Source of the DNA: Streptomyces turgidiscabies Car8
Lineage (GTDB): Bacteria; Actinomycetota; Actinomycetes; Streptomycetales; Streptomycetaceae
DNA length: 64,000 nucleotides
Assembly: GCF_000331005.1 (NCBI RefSeq)
Contig: NZ_AEJB01000070.1
Span: 1 to 64,000, forward strand
Reading direction: 5' to 3'
The translations under genes were made by a program, and so were the position numbers. The notes beneath the pieces were generated by a model. It had not been told where the DNA came from and searched no databases. It saw nothing but the letters and a program-made list of their open reading frames with translations. Shown here piece after piece: positions 36,442 to 49,103 of the stretch. Positions within the stretch are counted from its first letter, which is position 1. Each line of letters starts with the position of its first letter.

Positions 36442-37743
36442 GTGGACCCCAGCGACAACAGCACCGGCAACGACTCGGACCCTCAGCCGGCCGCGCCCCC
36501 GGAGGAACCCCGCCCGGCCGGGCGCCGTTGGGCCATGGACACCCGGCCCCTGCGCCGCCCCGCCTACCGCCGCCTGTGGTCCTCGACCGCCGTCACCGCC
36601 GTCGGCAGCCAGCTCACCGCGGTCGCCGTGCCCAAGCAGATCTACGACATCACCGGCTCCTCCGCGTGGGTCGGCTACGCGAGTCTGGCCGGGCTCGTGC
36701 CCCTGGTCGTGTTCGCGCTGTGGGGCGGCGCCATCGCCGACAGCATGGACCGCCGCAAGCTGCTGCTGATCACCAACACCGGCATCGCCGTCACCTCGCT
36801 GCTGTTCTGGATCCAGGCGCTCGTCGGTCTCGACTCGGTGGCGACCCTCATGCTCCTGCTCGCCCTCCAGCAGGCGTTCTTCGGCCTGAACTCACCGGCC
36901 CGCAGTGCCGTCGTCGCCCAGCTCGTCCCCGAGGAGGAGTTCGCCGCGGCCAACGCCCTCGGTACGACCGTCATGCAGACCGGCCTGGTCGCGGGACCGC
37001 TGCTCGCCGGCGCCCTGATACCCGTCGTCGGTCTCGCCGAGCTGTATCTGATCGACGCGCTCGCCCTGTCCGTCACCCTGTGGTCCGTCGTCCGCCTGCC
37101 CGCGCTGCCGCCGGGGCCGGCGGCCACCCGGAAGGCGGGCGCCCAGGAGATCGTGGCCGGCTTCCGCTACATCGCCCTGCACAAGGTGCTCCTGCTCTCC
37201 TTCCTCGCGGACATCGTCGCCATGGTCTTCGGCATGCCCCGCGCCCTGTTCCCCCAGCTGGCGGCCCAGACGTACGCCCCCTACGGGGAGGGACTCGCCC
37301 TCGGCCTGATGTTCGCGGCGATCCCCGTGGGCGCGGTGCTGGGCGGACTGTTCTCCGGCACGTTCTCGCGGGCGCGCCGGCACGGCTGGATGGTGATCGG
37401 CGCGGTGGTCGTCTGGGGACTGGCGATCACGGGGTTCGGGCTGAGCGGCAGCCTGTGGGTGGCGGTGGCGTTCCTGGCCGTCGCCGGAGTCGCCGACCTG
37501 GTCTCCAGCGTCTTCCGGGTGGCGATCCTGCTGTCGGCGGCGACCGACGAGATGCGAGGCCGGATGCAGGGCGTCTTCACGGTGGTCGTCGTGGGCGGCC
37601 CCCGACTGGCCGACCTGCTGCACGGCACCACGGCATCCGCCCTCGGCCCCCGCACGGCCGTCGCCGGCGGCGGACTCCTGGCCGTCGCCGTCACCCTGGC
37701 TCTGGCGGCCGCGATGCCGGCGCTGCGCCGCTACCGCGTCTGA
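36442..37743 (+). CDS. MFS transporter, EntS (enterobactin exporter)-like
   Basis: 433 residues starting at GTG (AGGA site); an internal ATG at 36535 just before RPLRRPAYRRLW is the alternative. It has twelve hydrophobic segments and the EntS/MFS_3 signatures AVPKQIYDITGSSAWVGYA, DSMDRRKLLLITN and LNSPARSAVVAQLVP. Members export siderophores or drugs. No siderophore genes are nearby, so the substrate is unknown. Confidence 0.88.
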   Translation: MDPSDNSTGNDSDPQPAAPPEEPRPAGRRWAMDTRPLRRPAYRRLWSSTAVTAVGSQLTAVAVPKQIYDITGSSAWVGYASLAGLVPLVVFALWGGAIADSMDRRKLLLITNTGIAVTSLLFWIQALVGLDSVATLMLLLALQQAFFGLNSPARSAVVAQLVPEEEFAAANALGTTVMQTGLVAGPLLAGALIPVVGLAELYLIDALALSVTLWSVVRLPALPPGPAATRKAGAQEIVAGFRYIALHKVLLLSFLADIVAMVFGMPRALFPQLAAQTYAPYGEGLALGLMFAAIPVGAVLGGLFSGTFSRARRHGWMVIGAVVVWGLAITGFGLSGSLWVAVAFLAVAGVADLVSSVFRVAILLSAATDEMRGRMQGVFTVVVVGGPRLADLLHGTTASALGPRTAVAGGGLLAVAVTLALAAAMPALRRYRV

Positions 37744-37759
37744 GCCCGGACCGGGCCTG

Positions 37760-38215
37760 TCACCCGGACCCACGCCTGTGCGGGGAGAACTGCTCCATCA
37801 GCCGGCCCCGGGTCAGCTCCAGCCGATGGGCGAGGATCTCGGCGATGACCCGCACCAACTGCAGCCCGAGGGCCGGTTCCTCCTCGCAGAGTTCGAGGAC
37901 CGACGCGGCATCGAACTCGTAGGCGCGCACGAAACTGAATGCCTCGGCGCCGAAGTCCCACTGGTGGGGCGGGAAGAGCCAGGACCAGCCGAGCAGATCA
38001 CCCGCCCCGAGGCTGGCCACGGTCACCCGCTGCACCGGCGTCACCTGCTGGACCAGGGAGACAGCGCCCGAGCGGACGACCCAGAAGCGGTCGGCGGTGC
38101 CGCCCGCCTCGAAGATCCTGAAGTCCTCGGGGAAGGACACCTCCGTCGCGAGCGCGAGCAGACGCTCACGGCGCGGCGGGGGAAGGGCGGTCAGCAGCTT
38201 TGTCGCTTTGGTCAT
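37760..38215 (-). CDS. Stand-alone cyclic-nucleotide-binding domain protein
   Basis: 151 residues containing one CNB domain (FPEDFRIFEAGGTADRFWVV, VTVASLGAGDLLGWSWLF) and a C-terminal helix. There is no HTH, so it is not a complete Crp/Fnr factor. The domain is related to the sensory part of the kinase at 22.6-24.0 kb. A long structured leader lies upstream (38216-38480). Confidence 0.85.
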   Translation of the reverse strand: MTKATKLLTALPPPRRERLLALATEVSFPEDFRIFEAGGTADRFWVVRSGAVSLVQQVTPVQRVTVASLGAGDLLGWSWLFPPHQWDFGAEAFSFVRAYEFDAASVLELCEEEPALGLQLVRVIAEILAHRLELTRGRLMEQFSPHRRGSG

Positions 38216-38292
38216 GAGCAGGGCTCCTCACCGGCGATCGGGAGGGAAGACGTCCGCCACGACAGCGCGCTGCCCGGATCCGGCGGCTTCCC

Positions 38293-38478
38293 CTACACCC
38301 ATTTGAGCCGTTGCGGACGCGCCGGGCACCTCGGCGGCGGGCAGGAATCTGGTTTTGGACAGAAGAAGGCCCTGGCTGGACGGGGGAGACCAGCCAGGGC
38401 CGTAGGTGGTGGCACGCGGAGGGCGGTCGCCTCGCGGCGAAAGGCTCCATGGGGCTTCAGCCGAACGATCTTCCCCAT
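38293..38478 (-). CDS. Possible leader peptide
   Basis: 61-codon frame starting MGKIVRLKPHGAFRREATAL and running through VPPPT into the terminator hairpin. There is no ribosome-binding site, but TATAG seven bases before the ATG would suit a leaderless start. Only the first 25 or so residues look protein-like. It could be a translated attenuator leader or noise. Confidence 0.3.
   Translation of the reverse strand: MGKIVRLKPHGAFRREATALRVPPPTALAGLPRPARAFFCPKPDSCPPPRCPARPQRLKWV
38368..38401 (-). terminator. Strong intrinsic-terminator-like hairpin
   Basis: GGCCCTGGCTGG and CCAGCCAGGGCC form a perfect 12-base stem around a ten-base loop. On the minus strand it is followed by TTCTTCTGTCC, while the plus strand has no T-rich tail. 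It could end the oxidoreductase transcript about 210 bases after its stop, or attenuate the CNB gene. Confidence 0.7.
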
Positions 38479-38610
38479 GGGCTATAGGTGAGGCCCGGGG
38501 ACACTGTCCCCTCCGCAGCCACGTACAGAAGAACGGCCGGCCCCTCCGGGTTGTTCCGTATCCACTCCGAAGCGGCGCGTGATCCACGTCACGCGCGTTT
38601 TCGGGGCTGC

Positions 38611-39504
38611 TCAGGCCTCGGACACCTGGGCCATCAGCGTCTGCAGATGCAGGCCGCGACGGGCGTCGAGCTCTCCGGAGACACCGGTGCGTACGGAGGT
38701 CGCGAACTCGTGGCGCAGTACCGGCCAGGTCTCCTCGTGGTCGAGTTCCGCGCTGTCGAACACCAACTCCGGGCCGGATCCGAAGAGTTCGACACGGGCG
38801 GAGCCCTTTGCCACGTTCACCGAGCCGGACAGGGAGGCCTGGCTGACCGCGCCGTTCTCGTGCTCACAGGTGAGTTCGATCCACCGGCGCGGATCCCCGG
38901 TGCCGCGCACCCGCGTGATCGGCCCCACGGAGGCGTCGAGGAGGTCGAGGACGTGCGGCCCCAGATCGAGCAGCGCGCCCTGTTCCAGCCGCCAGGGGCT
39001 GGCGAACGCGCCGCCGAGGAAGGCACCGCTCAGAAAGGCCGCCCGAGCGCCGAACACGTCCGCCTCACCCGCCGCCGCCAGGAACCGGCGTGTCTCGGGG
39101 TGGAATCGGTTCGTCAGGGTCACCTGGGAGACGACCCCGGCCTCGTCGATCGCGTCCACCAGCCGCCGGGCCGCCCCGAGATCCTCGGCGATCGGCTTCT
39201 CCAGCAGCAGCGCCTTGCCCGCCTTCGCTGCGCGCAGCGCGAGCTCGGCCTGGACGGCGGGCGGCACGGCGAACGCCAGCGCCTCGCAGGAGTCGAGCAG
39301 ATCCTCGAACCGGGCGGCGACCGGGGCGCCGTACGGCGCCGCCGTCTCCTGGGCCGCCTCCGGGCGGCGCGCCCAGACGCCGGCGAGTTCGGTCTCGGGC
39401 CCGGCGGCCAGCGTGCGTGCGTACACCCACTGCGCCCAGGGGCCGGCGCCGACGAGCCCGACCTTGACGGGCGCGTGCGACCACGGTGCGGCGGTACTGG
39501 TCAC
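38611..39504 (-). CDS. Gfo/Idh/MocA family oxidoreductase
   Basis: 297 residues from the GTG at 39504; the start is uncertain because no strong ribosome-binding site is seen. The NAD(P)-binding motif is VKVGLVGAGPWAQWVYA, and the conserved EKP lies in LLLEKPIAEDLG. The C-terminal beta-sheet domain has GALLDLGPHVLDLLD. It oxidises or reduces a sugar, inositol or similar cyclitol. Confidence 0.9.
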   Translation of the reverse strand: MTSTAAPWSHAPVKVGLVGAGPWAQWVYARTLAAGPETELAGVWARRPEAAQETAAPYGAPVAARFEDLLDSCEALAFAVPPAVQAELALRAAKAGKALLLEKPIAEDLGAARRLVDAIDEAGVVSQVTLTNRFHPETRRFLAAAGEADVFGARAAFLSGAFLGGAFASPWRLEQGALLDLGPHVLDLLDASVGPITRVRGTGDPRRWIELTCEHENGAVSQASLSGSVNVAKGSARVELFGSGPELVFDSAELDHEETWPVLRHEFATSVRTGVSGELDARRGLHLQTLMAQVSEA

Positions 39505-39604
39505 GGGGATGGTCCAATCCGTACGGGAGCCGATTCGGAGATCACTCTGCGGGCCCGTCCGTCGTACCGTCAACCAAGAACTGCCCCGCGTCCGTGCCCG
39601 GCGA

Positions 39605-41515
39605 TCAGCGGAACACGTTGTCCGAGTCGTCCCAGTGCGCGAGTTCGTCCGCCGCCGCGTCCGGTCGGGGAGAGCGCGTCCTGGCCTGGTACATCGCGTC
39701 GATCTCGAAGGCGTAGTGCCGCACGATCGCGTCCCGGCGCAGCTTCATCGAGGGGGTAAGCAGGCCGTTGCTGAGGGCGAAGGGCTCCGCGAGGACCCGG
39801 AAGACCCGGATCGACTCGGACCGCGACACCGAGCTGTTGGCGGCGGCGACGGCCCGGGCGATCTCCTCCCGCAGGGCGTTCTCCTCGCGCGCCTGACGGT
39901 GCGGCGTGTCCTCCTGCAGGGCCAGCGAGGCGCGCCAGTGGGCCAGGAACTCCGGGTCCAGGGTGATCAGGGCGCCCACGCACGGCCGGTTGTCGCCCAC
40001 GATCACCGCCTGGTGCACGAGCGGATGCATGCGCAGCCGATGTTCCAGGGCGGCCGGAGCGACGCTCTTGCCGCTGCTGGTGATGATGATGTCCTTCTTG
40101 CGCCCGGTGATCGTCAGGTACCCCTCCTTGTCCAGCCGCCCGATGTCCCCGGTGGCCAGCCAACCGCCCCGCAGCGCCGCCCGGTTCCCGGCTTCGTCGT
40201 TCACGTACCCCTGGAAGACGGAGGCGCCGTACACCAGGATCTCGCCGTCCTCCGCGACCCGGATCTCCGTGCCGGGCAGAGGCTGTCCGACCGTCCCGAA
40301 CTTCTCCCGGCCCACGGGCTGAGCGGTGACGCCCCCGCAGGTCTCGGTGAGGCCGTAGCCGTCGTGGACGAGGATGCCGATCCCCGAGTAGAACAGGGCG
40401 AGTTCACGGTTGAGGGGCGAGCCGCCCGACACCGCGCCGCACACCCGCCCGCCGAGGGCGCCACGGAGTTTGCGGTACACCGTCCGCTCGTAGAGGGCGT
40501 GTTGGAGCCGCAGGTCGAAACCGGGACCGGAGCCCGTGCCCAGCCGCTGCCGTTCGGCAGCCGTCGCGAAATCCCGGGCTGTGGCGACGGCACGCTCGAA
40601 GAGGCTGCCCCGGCCCGATCTCTGGGCGGCGCGCAGGAAGTTCTTGTAGATCTTCTCGAACACCGACGGCACCGCGTAGAGGTAGGTCGGCCGGAAGGAG
40701 AGCATCGCCGAGGACAGCGCCTCGCCGCTCAGGTCGGGTTCGTGACCCATCAGGAGACCGCCGCGCAGACACAGGCCCTGGACCATCAGGCCGTACACGT
40801 GCGAGAAGGGCAGGAAGGCGAGAACCTTCGGCTGTTCGCCGGGCGGCGCCGCCGTGTGCCTCCAGCCCGCGAGCAGGGTGTCACAGGGGCTGGCCAGACT
40901 GCGGTGACTCAGGGCGCAGCCGCGCGGATGCCCGGTCGTGCCGGACGTGTAGGCGATCACCGCGGCCGAGTCCGGCAGCACGATCCGGCGCAGTGAGTCG
41001 ACCGTCGTCGTCGCCACCGACCGGCCCAGCTCGACGAGTTGGGCGAGGGCTCCGTCGTCCAGCTGCCAGACGTTGCGCAGCAGGGGCAGCGAGGTGCACA
41101 CCGAGCCGACGGTCATGAGGCCCTGTTCGTCCTCCACGACGACGGCGCTGCACTGCGAGTCCGCGAGGATCCAGGCGACCTGGTCGCGCGAGGAGGTCGG
41201 GTAGATCGGCACGACCTCGGCGCCCACCGCCCAGAGCGCGTAGCAGAGCACCGTCCACTCGTAACGGGTGCGGGCCATGATGGCCACGCGGTGGCCCGGT
41301 GAGATCCCGGAGGCGATGAACCCCTTGGCCAGGTCGACGACCTCGTCCCGCAGTTCGGCGGCCGTCACCTGGGTCCAGACCTGTTTGGCCGGATCGACGC
41401 GACGGCCGAGCTGCACCAGGTCGGGTTCACGGATCGCCGTGTCGAAGACGCTGTCGGCGAGTCCGCCCGTCAACGGTGGGGCGCCGGTGGGGGGAGCGAG
41501 GGCGAAGTCGCGCAT
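39605..41515 (-). CDS. Long-chain fatty acyl-CoA ligase (AMP-forming)
   Basis: 636 residues from an ATG with AGGAG six bases upstream. Adenylation motifs are IAYTSGTTGHPRG, GGSPLNRELALFY, HDGYGLTETCGG, WLATGDIGRLDKEGYL and GRKKDIIITSSGKSV. The length and insert pattern match the FACL/FadD15-type ligases that activate fatty acids with ATP and CoA. The C-terminal lysine region is PSMKLRRDAIVRHY. Confidence 0.92.
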   Translation of the reverse strand: MRDFALAPPTGAPPLTGGLADSVFDTAIREPDLVQLGRRVDPAKQVWTQVTAAELRDEVVDLAKGFIASGISPGHRVAIMARTRYEWTVLCYALWAVGAEVVPIYPTSSRDQVAWILADSQCSAVVVEDEQGLMTVGSVCTSLPLLRNVWQLDDGALAQLVELGRSVATTTVDSLRRIVLPDSAAVIAYTSGTTGHPRGCALSHRSLASPCDTLLAGWRHTAAPPGEQPKVLAFLPFSHVYGLMVQGLCLRGGLLMGHEPDLSGEALSSAMLSFRPTYLYAVPSVFEKIYKNFLRAAQRSGRGSLFERAVATARDFATAAERQRLGTGSGPGFDLRLQHALYERTVYRKLRGALGGRVCGAVSGGSPLNRELALFYSGIGILVHDGYGLTETCGGVTAQPVGREKFGTVGQPLPGTEIRVAEDGEILVYGASVFQGYVNDEAGNRAALRGGWLATGDIGRLDKEGYLTITGRKKDIIITSSGKSVAPAALEHRLRMHPLVHQAVIVGDNRPCVGALITLDPEFLAHWRASLALQEDTPHRQAREENALREEIARAVAAANSSVSRSESIRVFRVLAEPFALSNGLLTPSMKLRRDAIVRHYAFEIDAMYQARTRSPRPDAAADELAHWDDSDNVFR

Positions 41516-41641
41516 GCGCTGCTCCTGGATCGTACTGACTGTGACCGCGCCGACGGGTGGAGTTATCGACGGTGAACGAATCTAGCTCAGGTCACGGGCT
41601 TTGTTGTCGGGAACTGTGAAGTCGTTGTCCCCCAAAGGTTT

Positions 41642-41657
41642 CGGAAGAGGACTTCCG
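41642..41657 (-). terminator. Weak hairpin downstream of glgB
   Basis: CGGAAG-AGGA-CTTCCG, a six-base stem 31 bases after the glgB stop; on the minus strand it is followed by AAACCTTTG. A candidate end point for the glgE-treS-mak-glgB transcript. Confidence 0.35.
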
Positions 41658-41687
41658 TGACCGCACCTCATGTCACCTCACCGCACT

Positions 41688-43907
41688 TCACCTCATTCGG
41701 GCCGGCGTCAGCCACACCGTGGCGAGCGGCGGCAGGGTCAGCCGGATGCCCGACGACCTGGGCTTCACCGTCCCGGGGTTGAGGATGTCACCGCCTCCGT
41801 AGTGGGCGGCATCCGTGTTGAGGACCTCCTGCCAGGCGGTGACCGGGCCGGGGACGTCGAGGCGGTACTCGCGGCGGACCACCGGCGAGAAGTTGCTGAC
41901 GGCCAGCAGGGGCACTCCTTCCGCGTCGTAACGGAGGAAGGCGAAGACGTTGTCCTCGGCGGCGTCCCCGGCCACCCACCGGAAACCGGCGGGGTCGGTG
42001 TCGCGCTGCCAGAGCGCGGGGGTGCGCCGGTAGGCGGTGTTGAGATCGCGGACGAGATCGCGGACACCCCGGTGATCGGGCTCGGCGGCGTACGTGGGGT
42101 CCAGTAGCCACCAGTCCGGCCCGACGGCCTCGGACCACTCGGAACCCTGGGCGAACTCCTGCCCCATGAACAGGAGTTGCTTGCCGGGATGGGCCCACAT
42201 GAAACCGAGGTACGCGCGGTGGTTCGCCCGTTGCTGCCACCAGTCGCCCGGCATCTTCGACACCAACGACCGCTTGCCGTGGACGACTTCGTCGTGCGAG
42301 ATGGGCAGGACGTAGTTCTCGCTGTACGCGTACACCATGGAGAACGTCATCTCGTGGTGGTGGTACCTGCGATGGACCGGCTCGTGCTGGACGTAGCCGA
42401 GCGAGTCGTGCATCCAGCCCATGTTCCATTTCAGGCCGAAGCCGAGCCCGCCACTGTCGGTGGGCCGGGTCACCCCGTCCCACGCGGTCGACTCCTCGGC
42501 GATCGTCATGACCCCCGGGACCCTCCGGTACAGGGTGGCGTTCATCTCCTGGAGGAAGGCGACCGCGTCGAGATCCTCCCGCCCGCCGTGCACGTTCGGC
42601 GTCCACTGCCCCGAATCGCGCGAGTAGTCGAGGTAGAGCATCGAGGCGACCGCGTCCACCCGCAGCCCGTCGAGGTGGAACTCCTCGCACCAGTACACGG
42701 CGTTGGCGACCAGGAAGTTGCGTACCTCGGTCCGCCCGAGGTCGAACTCGTACGTCCCCCAGTCCGGATGCTCGGCACGCCGCGAGTCACCCGGCTCGTA
42801 GAGGGGCTCCCCGTCGAACCGGGCCAGCGCCCACTCGTCCTTGGGGAAGTGCGCCGGAACCCAGTCCAACAGGACGCCGACACCGGCCCGGTGCAGCGCG
42901 TCGACCAGATACCGGAAGTCGTCGGGGGAACCCAGCCGGGCTGTCGGCGCGTAGTAGGAGGTGACCTGATACCCCCAGGACGGGCCGAAGGGGTGCTCGG
43001 CGACCGGCATGAGCTGCACATGGGTGAAGCCCAGGTCGGCCACATACGCGGGGAGCTCGTCGGCCAGCTGACGATAGGTCAGTCCTGGTCGCCAGGACGG
43101 GAGATGGACCTCGTACACGGAGAACGCCTCCTCGTGCACGGCACTTCCCGAGCGGCGTGCGAGCCACTCCTCGTCGCCCCAGTCGTAATGCGAGGCGGTG
43201 ACAATGGACGCCGTCGCGGGCGGGACCTCGGTGCGCCGGGCCATCGGGTCCGCCTTCATGACCCGGCCGCCGCCCCGGCCCACGACCTCGAACTTGTACC
43301 GCTCGCCCTCACCCACACCGGGCACGAACAGCTCCCACACCCCGGCGGCGCCGAGGGAACGCATGGGGTGGGCGGTGCCGTCCCAGCAGGTGAAGTCCCC
43401 GGCGACCCGCACGCCCTGCGCGTTCGGCGCCCAGACGGTGAAGCGGGTGCCGGTGACACCCTGGTGGGTCATCGGCTCGGCGCCCAGCGCCTTCCACAGC
43501 TCCTCGTGCCGCCCCTCCCGGATGAGATGCAGATCCAGCTCACCGAGCGAGGGCAGGAAACGGTACGGATCCCCGACCTCCGACGCGCCGCCCTCGTACG
43601 ACACCAGCAGCGTGTGGTCGGGAAGCGTCTCGGAGGTGGGGTCGAAGGGGAGTACGGCACTGAAGAACCCGTCACCGTCGTCGTCGAGCCGGTTCGGCCG
43701 CCCGTCGACCAGCACGCTCACGCCGCGCGCGAACGGGCGCAGCGCACGGAAGACGATCCCGCCGACGGGCAGGGGATGCGCGCCCAGAACGGAGTGCGGG
43801 TCGTGATGGGTGCCGGCGAGCAGACGCCGCCTGTCGTCGGGGTCCCACAGCGCGTCGGGCCTGCCCAGGGAGGGCGTGTCGGGGAGTGAGGGATCGTGCA
43901 GGGCCAC
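41688..43907 (-). CDS. glgB: 1,4-alpha-glucan branching enzyme
   Basis: 739 residues from the GTG at 43907, which follows GAGGAGG within the end of mak. It has tandem N-terminal carbohydrate-binding modules, then a GH13_9 barrel: the nucleophile D418 in [11 protein letters not shown], acid/base E471 in TIAEEST, and [11 protein letters not shown]. It introduces alpha-1,6 branches into the glucan made by GlgE. It is the last gene of the glgE-treS-mak-glgB operon, five bases after mak. Confidence 0.96.
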   Translation of the reverse strand: MALHDPSLPDTPSLGRPDALWDPDDRRRLLAGTHHDPHSVLGAHPLPVGGIVFRALRPFARGVSVLVDGRPNRLDDDGDGFFSAVLPFDPTSETLPDHTLLVSYEGGASEVGDPYRFLPSLGELDLHLIREGRHEELWKALGAEPMTHQGVTGTRFTVWAPNAQGVRVAGDFTCWDGTAHPMRSLGAAGVWELFVPGVGEGERYKFEVVGRGGGRVMKADPMARRTEVPPATASIVTASHYDWGDEEWLARRSGSAVHEEAFSVYEVHLPSWRPGLTYRQLADELPAYVADLGFTHVQLMPVAEHPFGPSWGYQVTSYYAPTARLGSPDDFRYLVDALHRAGVGVLLDWVPAHFPKDEWALARFDGEPLYEPGDSRRAEHPDWGTYEFDLGRTEVRNFLVANAVYWCEEFHLDGLRVDAVASMLYLDYSRDSGQWTPNVHGGREDLDAVAFLQEMNATLYRRVPGVMTIAEESTAWDGVTRPTDSGGLGFGLKWNMGWMHDSLGYVQHEPVHRRYHHHEMTFSMVYAYSENYVLPISHDEVVHGKRSLVSKMPGDWWQQRANHRAYLGFMWAHPGKQLLFMGQEFAQGSEWSEAVGPDWWLLDPTYAAEPDHRGVRDLVRDLNTAYRRTPALWQRDTDPAGFRWVAGDAAEDNVFAFLRYDAEGVPLLAVSNFSPVVRREYRLDVPGPVTAWQEVLNTDAAHYGGGDILNPGTVKPRSSGIRLTLPPLATVWLTPARMR

Positions 43908-43912
43908 AGCGG

Positions 43913-45292
43913 TCAGCCTCCTCGGACGGCGAGTCGTTCGATCGCCGCCATCGGGACGGGGAGCCAGTCCGGGCGGTGCCTGGCCTCGTAGACGACCTCG
44001 TACACGGCGCGGTCCGTCTCGTACGCGCGCAGCAGCCCGGGGTCGCGGCGCGGGTCCCACCCGGCCCGGGCGGCGTACCCCGCGCAGTAGGCCTCCCGGC
44101 AGCGCCGGGCCCACTCGGGGTGCCACGGCAGCCGGGTGCGGGCGGCGTAGTCGAAGGAGCGCAGCATGCCGGCGATGTCCCGCACCGGTGACTGGGCGCT
44201 GCGCCGTTCCGCGAGCGGGCGGGACGGCTCGCCCTCGAAGTCGATCACGTACCAGTCGCCGTCGGCACCGCCCGTACGCAGCACCTGTCCGAGGTGCAGA
44301 TCGCCGTGGACGCGCTGCGCGGCCGGACCGGCGTCGAACCCGGCCAGGGTGTCGAACGCGGCGCGCAGCCCCCGGGCGTACGGCCGCAGCGCCGGTACGC
44401 AGTGCACGGCGGCATCGAGACGGTCGGTCATCGCAGCCGCCGTACGTCGGCTGTGCCGTCCGTCGCGGGTGTCGCAGGGGAAGGCGGTCGCGAGGGCCAG
44501 ATGGACATCGGCGGTGGCGCGGCCCAACTCGTGGGCCTCGGCGGTGAAGTCGTGCCCCGAGGCGAGAGCGCGCAGAGCGAGGGTCCAGCCGTCGGAGGCG
44601 CCCGGAAGAAACGGCTGGAGCACTCCGAGGGTCGCGTCCTGAGGCAGATCGGTCCTGAACCAGGCGGCCGGCGCGGGTACCCGGGCACAGCCCTGCCTGG
44701 CGAGAGCGGCGGGCACCTCCAGGTCGGGATGGACACCCGGCTGGACGCGTCTGAGCACCTTCAGGATGAACGAGTCGCCGTACACGAGCGAGGAGTTGGA
44801 CTGCTCGACGTCGAGGAGACGCGGGGCGAGTCCGGCGGGCACGCTGACGGCGGGGTCGGCCTCGAAGCGCAGGGGGCCGGCCGTTCCGGGGTGACGGAGG
44901 CGCTCCAGCAGCAGTTCCGCCGCCCGGGGGTCCTGCAGCGCGTCGTAGACCAGCAGACCGGCCAGGGGCCCCTCGTGCGCGCGGCCGATGAGAGCCCGGC
45001 CGAGGCGCGGCGAGGGGCGGTCCTGGACTCGGAGGAGCAGTTGGTAGCAGTCGCCGGGCGGGGGAGGGCCGCCGGGGACGGGGAGAGCGGTGTGGCCGGT
45101 GCGGACGAGCAGGTGCAGGCAGCCCGGGAACAGCTCCGTCATCGACAACAGATCCAGGTCCGTGACGGGCCGGTCCTTGCCCGCGAACCAGCGCTGCTGC
45201 GGCAGCCACTCGCGGAGCAGCCCACCGAGCGAACTCAGCGGCTCGGCGAGGGCCGTGGTCCGGCCCGGGCGAAGAGATGCGGTCTTCGGCAT
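43913..45292 (-). CDS. mak: Maltokinase (Pep2)
   Basis: 459 residues from the ATG at 45292 (AAAGGAG site). It has an N-terminal cap with [14 protein letters not shown] and an APH-like kinase core with [11 protein letters not shown] (catalytic Asp) and [14 protein letters not shown] (metal-binding Asp). It phosphorylates maltose to alpha-maltose-1-phosphate using ATP, the substrate of GlgE. In several actinomycetes TreS and this domain are fused; here they are separate genes 28 bases apart. Confidence 0.95.
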   Translation of the reverse strand: MPKTASLRPGRTTALAEPLSSLGGLLREWLPQQRWFAGKDRPVTDLDLLSMTELFPGCLHLLVRTGHTALPVPGGPPPPGDCYQLLLRVQDRPSPRLGRALIGRAHEGPLAGLLVYDALQDPRAAELLLERLRHPGTAGPLRFEADPAVSVPAGLAPRLLDVEQSNSSLVYGDSFILKVLRRVQPGVHPDLEVPAALARQGCARVPAPAAWFRTDLPQDATLGVLQPFLPGASDGWTLALRALASGHDFTAEAHELGRATADVHLALATAFPCDTRDGRHSRRTAAAMTDRLDAAVHCVPALRPYARGLRAAFDTLAGFDAGPAAQRVHGDLHLGQVLRTGGADGDWYVIDFEGEPSRPLAERRSAQSPVRDIAGMLRSFDYAARTRLPWHPEWARRCREAYCAGYAARAGWDPRRDPGLLRAYETDRAVYEVVYEARHRPDWLPVPMAAIERLAVRGG

Positions 45293-45320
45293 GGTGACGC
45301 TCCTTTCGCGGGGCACTCGG

Positions 45321-47057
<1,737 letters not shown>

Positions 47058-47061
47058 GGTG

Positions 47062-49050
47062 TTACTGGCCTCCAGTCGAATACCGCAGCACGTGGAATAC
47101 GTGCGCGGGCGTCCTGCCCGGCTCCAGACGCACGTAGTTGGTGCGTCCCCAGCGATAGGTCTCACCGCTCAGTTCGTCACGCACCGCGAGCGAACATTCC
47201 TCGTCTTCCCGCTTGTCCAGGCCGAGTTGCGGCATGTCCAACGAGACCGTCGCCTCCTGGGTGTGGTGAGGATCGAGGTTCACGACCACCAGAACGGTGT
47301 CCTCGCCGGTGCGCTTGCTGTACGCGATCACCGCGTCGTTGTCGGTCCGGTGGAAGTGCAGGTTCCTGAGCCGGCGCAGGGCGGGGTGGCCGCGTCTGAT
47401 CCGGTTGAGGGCGGCGATGAGCGGGGCGATCGAATGCCCGTTGCGTTCGGCCGATTCCCAGTCCCTGGAGCGGAGTTGGTATTTCTCGGAGTCCAGGTAT
47501 TCTTCGCTGCTCTCGCGCAGCGGGGTGTTCTCGCACAGTTCGTAGCCGCTGTAGACGCCCCAGGTCGGGGAGAGTGTCGCGGCGAGCACGGCGCGTACCT
47601 CGAAGGCGGGGCGTCCGCCCTGCTGAAGGTACGCGTGCAGGATGTCGGGCGTGTTGACGAAGAGATTCGGGCGCATGTACGCGGCCGTGTCACCGGACAA
47701 CTCGGTCAGGTACTCGGTGAGTTCGCTCTTGCTGGTACGCCAGGTGAAGTAGGTGTACGACTGCTGGAAGCCGACCTGGGCCAGGGTGTGCATCATCGCC
47801 GGCCGGGTGAAGGCCTCCGCCAGGAAGATGACGTCGGGGTCGGTGTGGTTGATGTCCGCGATCACCTGTTCCCAGAAGACGACCGGTTTGGTGTGCGGGT
47901 TGTCGACGCGGAAGATCCGCACCCCGTGGTCCATCCAGTGCCGCAGCACCCGCACCGTCTCCGCGACCAGCCCGGGCAGGTCGGCGTCGAAGGCGATGGG
48001 GTAGATGTCCTGGTACTTCTTCGGCGGGTTCTCCGCGTAGGCGATCGTCCCGTCGGGGCGGTGATGGAACCACTGCGGGTACTTCTGCACCCAGGGGTGG
48101 TCCGGTGAGCACTGCAGCGCGAAGTCCAGCGCCACCTCGAGCCCGTGCCGGGCGGCCTCGGCGACGAAGAAGTCGAAGTCCTCCAGCGTTCCCAGATCCG
48201 GGTGGACGGCGTCGTGGCCGCCCGCTTCGGAACCGATCGCCCACGGCACCCCCACGTCCTGCGCCGACGCGGACAGGGTGTTGTTGGGGCCCTTGCGGAA
48301 GGTGTGCCCGATCGGATGGATCGGGGGCAGATAGAGGACGTCGAAGCCCATCGCGGCGATCGCCGGCAACCGCCGCGCCGCCGTCCGGAACGTGCCGTGC
48401 GGCTGCTCCGGGGTGCCCTCCGAACGGGGGAAGAACTCGTACCACGCCCCGTACAGGGCCCGCTCCCGCTCCACCACCAGCGCCAACGGCTCACTCGACG
48501 TGAGCGGTTCACGCAGCGGGTACCGGCGCAGCACCTTGTCCACCGCCGGAGTCAGGGCCGGTGCGAGACGATCCGTCACAGGGAGCGAGTCGTCGCCCAG
48601 AGCCCGTGCGGCGGCCAGTACGACAGACCGGGCCGACCGCTCCGGCACACCGGCGGCGGCACGCTCGTACAGCAGCGCGCCCTCCTCCAGCACCAGCCCC
48701 ACATCGATACCGGCCGGGATCTTGATGCCCGCGTGGTGCCGCCAGGTGCTGATCGGGTCGCCCCACGCCTCGACCCGGTAGGTCCAGTGGCCCGCCGTGT
48801 CCGGGGTGACGTCCGCGCCCCAGCGGTCGGTGCCCGGGGCCAGTTCACGCATCGGCGTCCAGGGGCCCGGCCGGCCCTCCGCGTCGCACAGCACCACGTT
48901 CGCGCCGACCGCGTCATGGCCCTCGCGGAAAACCGTCGCGGTGACCTGGAAGGTCTCTCCCGCGACGGCCTTCGCCGGGCGTCTGCCGCTTTCGACGGCC
49001 GGGCGCACATCCCGCACCGGGATGCGGCCGATGGCCGGGGTCGGGCTCAT
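47062..49050 (-). CDS. glgE: Alpha-1,4-glucan:maltose-1-phosphate maltosyltransferase (Pep1)
   Basis: 662 residues from the ATG at 49050 (AGAGGTGAG site). GH13_3 features are an N-terminal beta domain ([20 protein letters not shown]), [20 protein letters not shown], the nucleophile D383 in [12 protein letters not shown], acid/base E412 in FLAEAFTRP, and [14 protein letters not shown]. It transfers maltose from maltose-1-phosphate to the growing glucan. It is first in the operon. The plasmid-free pathway trehalose to maltose to maltose-1-phosphate to branched glucan is complete here. Confidence 0.96.
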   Translation of the reverse strand: MSPTPAIGRIPVRDVRPAVESGRRPAKAVAGETFQVTATVFREGHDAVGANVVLCDAEGRPGPWTPMRELAPGTDRWGADVTPDTAGHWTYRVEAWGDPISTWRHHAGIKIPAGIDVGLVLEEGALLYERAAAGVPERSARSVVLAAARALGDDSLPVTDRLAPALTPAVDKVLRRYPLREPLTSSEPLALVVERERALYGAWYEFFPRSEGTPEQPHGTFRTAARRLPAIAAMGFDVLYLPPIHPIGHTFRKGPNNTLSASAQDVGVPWAIGSEAGGHDAVHPDLGTLEDFDFFVAEAARHGLEVALDFALQCSPDHPWVQKYPQWFHHRPDGTIAYAENPPKKYQDIYPIAFDADLPGLVAETVRVLRHWMDHGVRIFRVDNPHTKPVVFWEQVIADINHTDPDVIFLAEAFTRPAMMHTLAQVGFQQSYTYFTWRTSKSELTEYLTELSGDTAAYMRPNLFVNTPDILHAYLQQGGRPAFEVRAVLAATLSPTWGVYSGYELCENTPLRESSEEYLDSEKYQLRSRDWESAERNGHSIAPLIAALNRIRRGHPALRRLRNLHFHRTDNDAVIAYSKRTGEDTVLVVVNLDPHHTQEATVSLDMPQLGLDKREDEECSLAVRDELSGETYRWGRTNYVRLEPGRTPAHVFHVLRYSTGGQ

Positions 49051-49103
49051 GGGTCTCACCTCTGGGGTGTGGGGTCGGGGTCGACGGGGGGCCGTGGGCG
49101 GTG

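Larger units (their letters stand above)
38216..38610 (-). promoter_or_regulatory. Structured 395-base leader/intergenic region before the CNB gene
   Basis: No convincing protein gene of normal size lies here. On the minus strand it contains CCATGGGG...CCCCATGG arms (38472-38479 and 38453-38460), a short frame from an ATG at 38478, a strong 12-base-stem hairpin (38368-38401) and then about 150 bases to the CNB start. This arrangement resembles a 5' leader with an attenuator, but no known riboswitch consensus was recognised. Confidence 0.45.
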
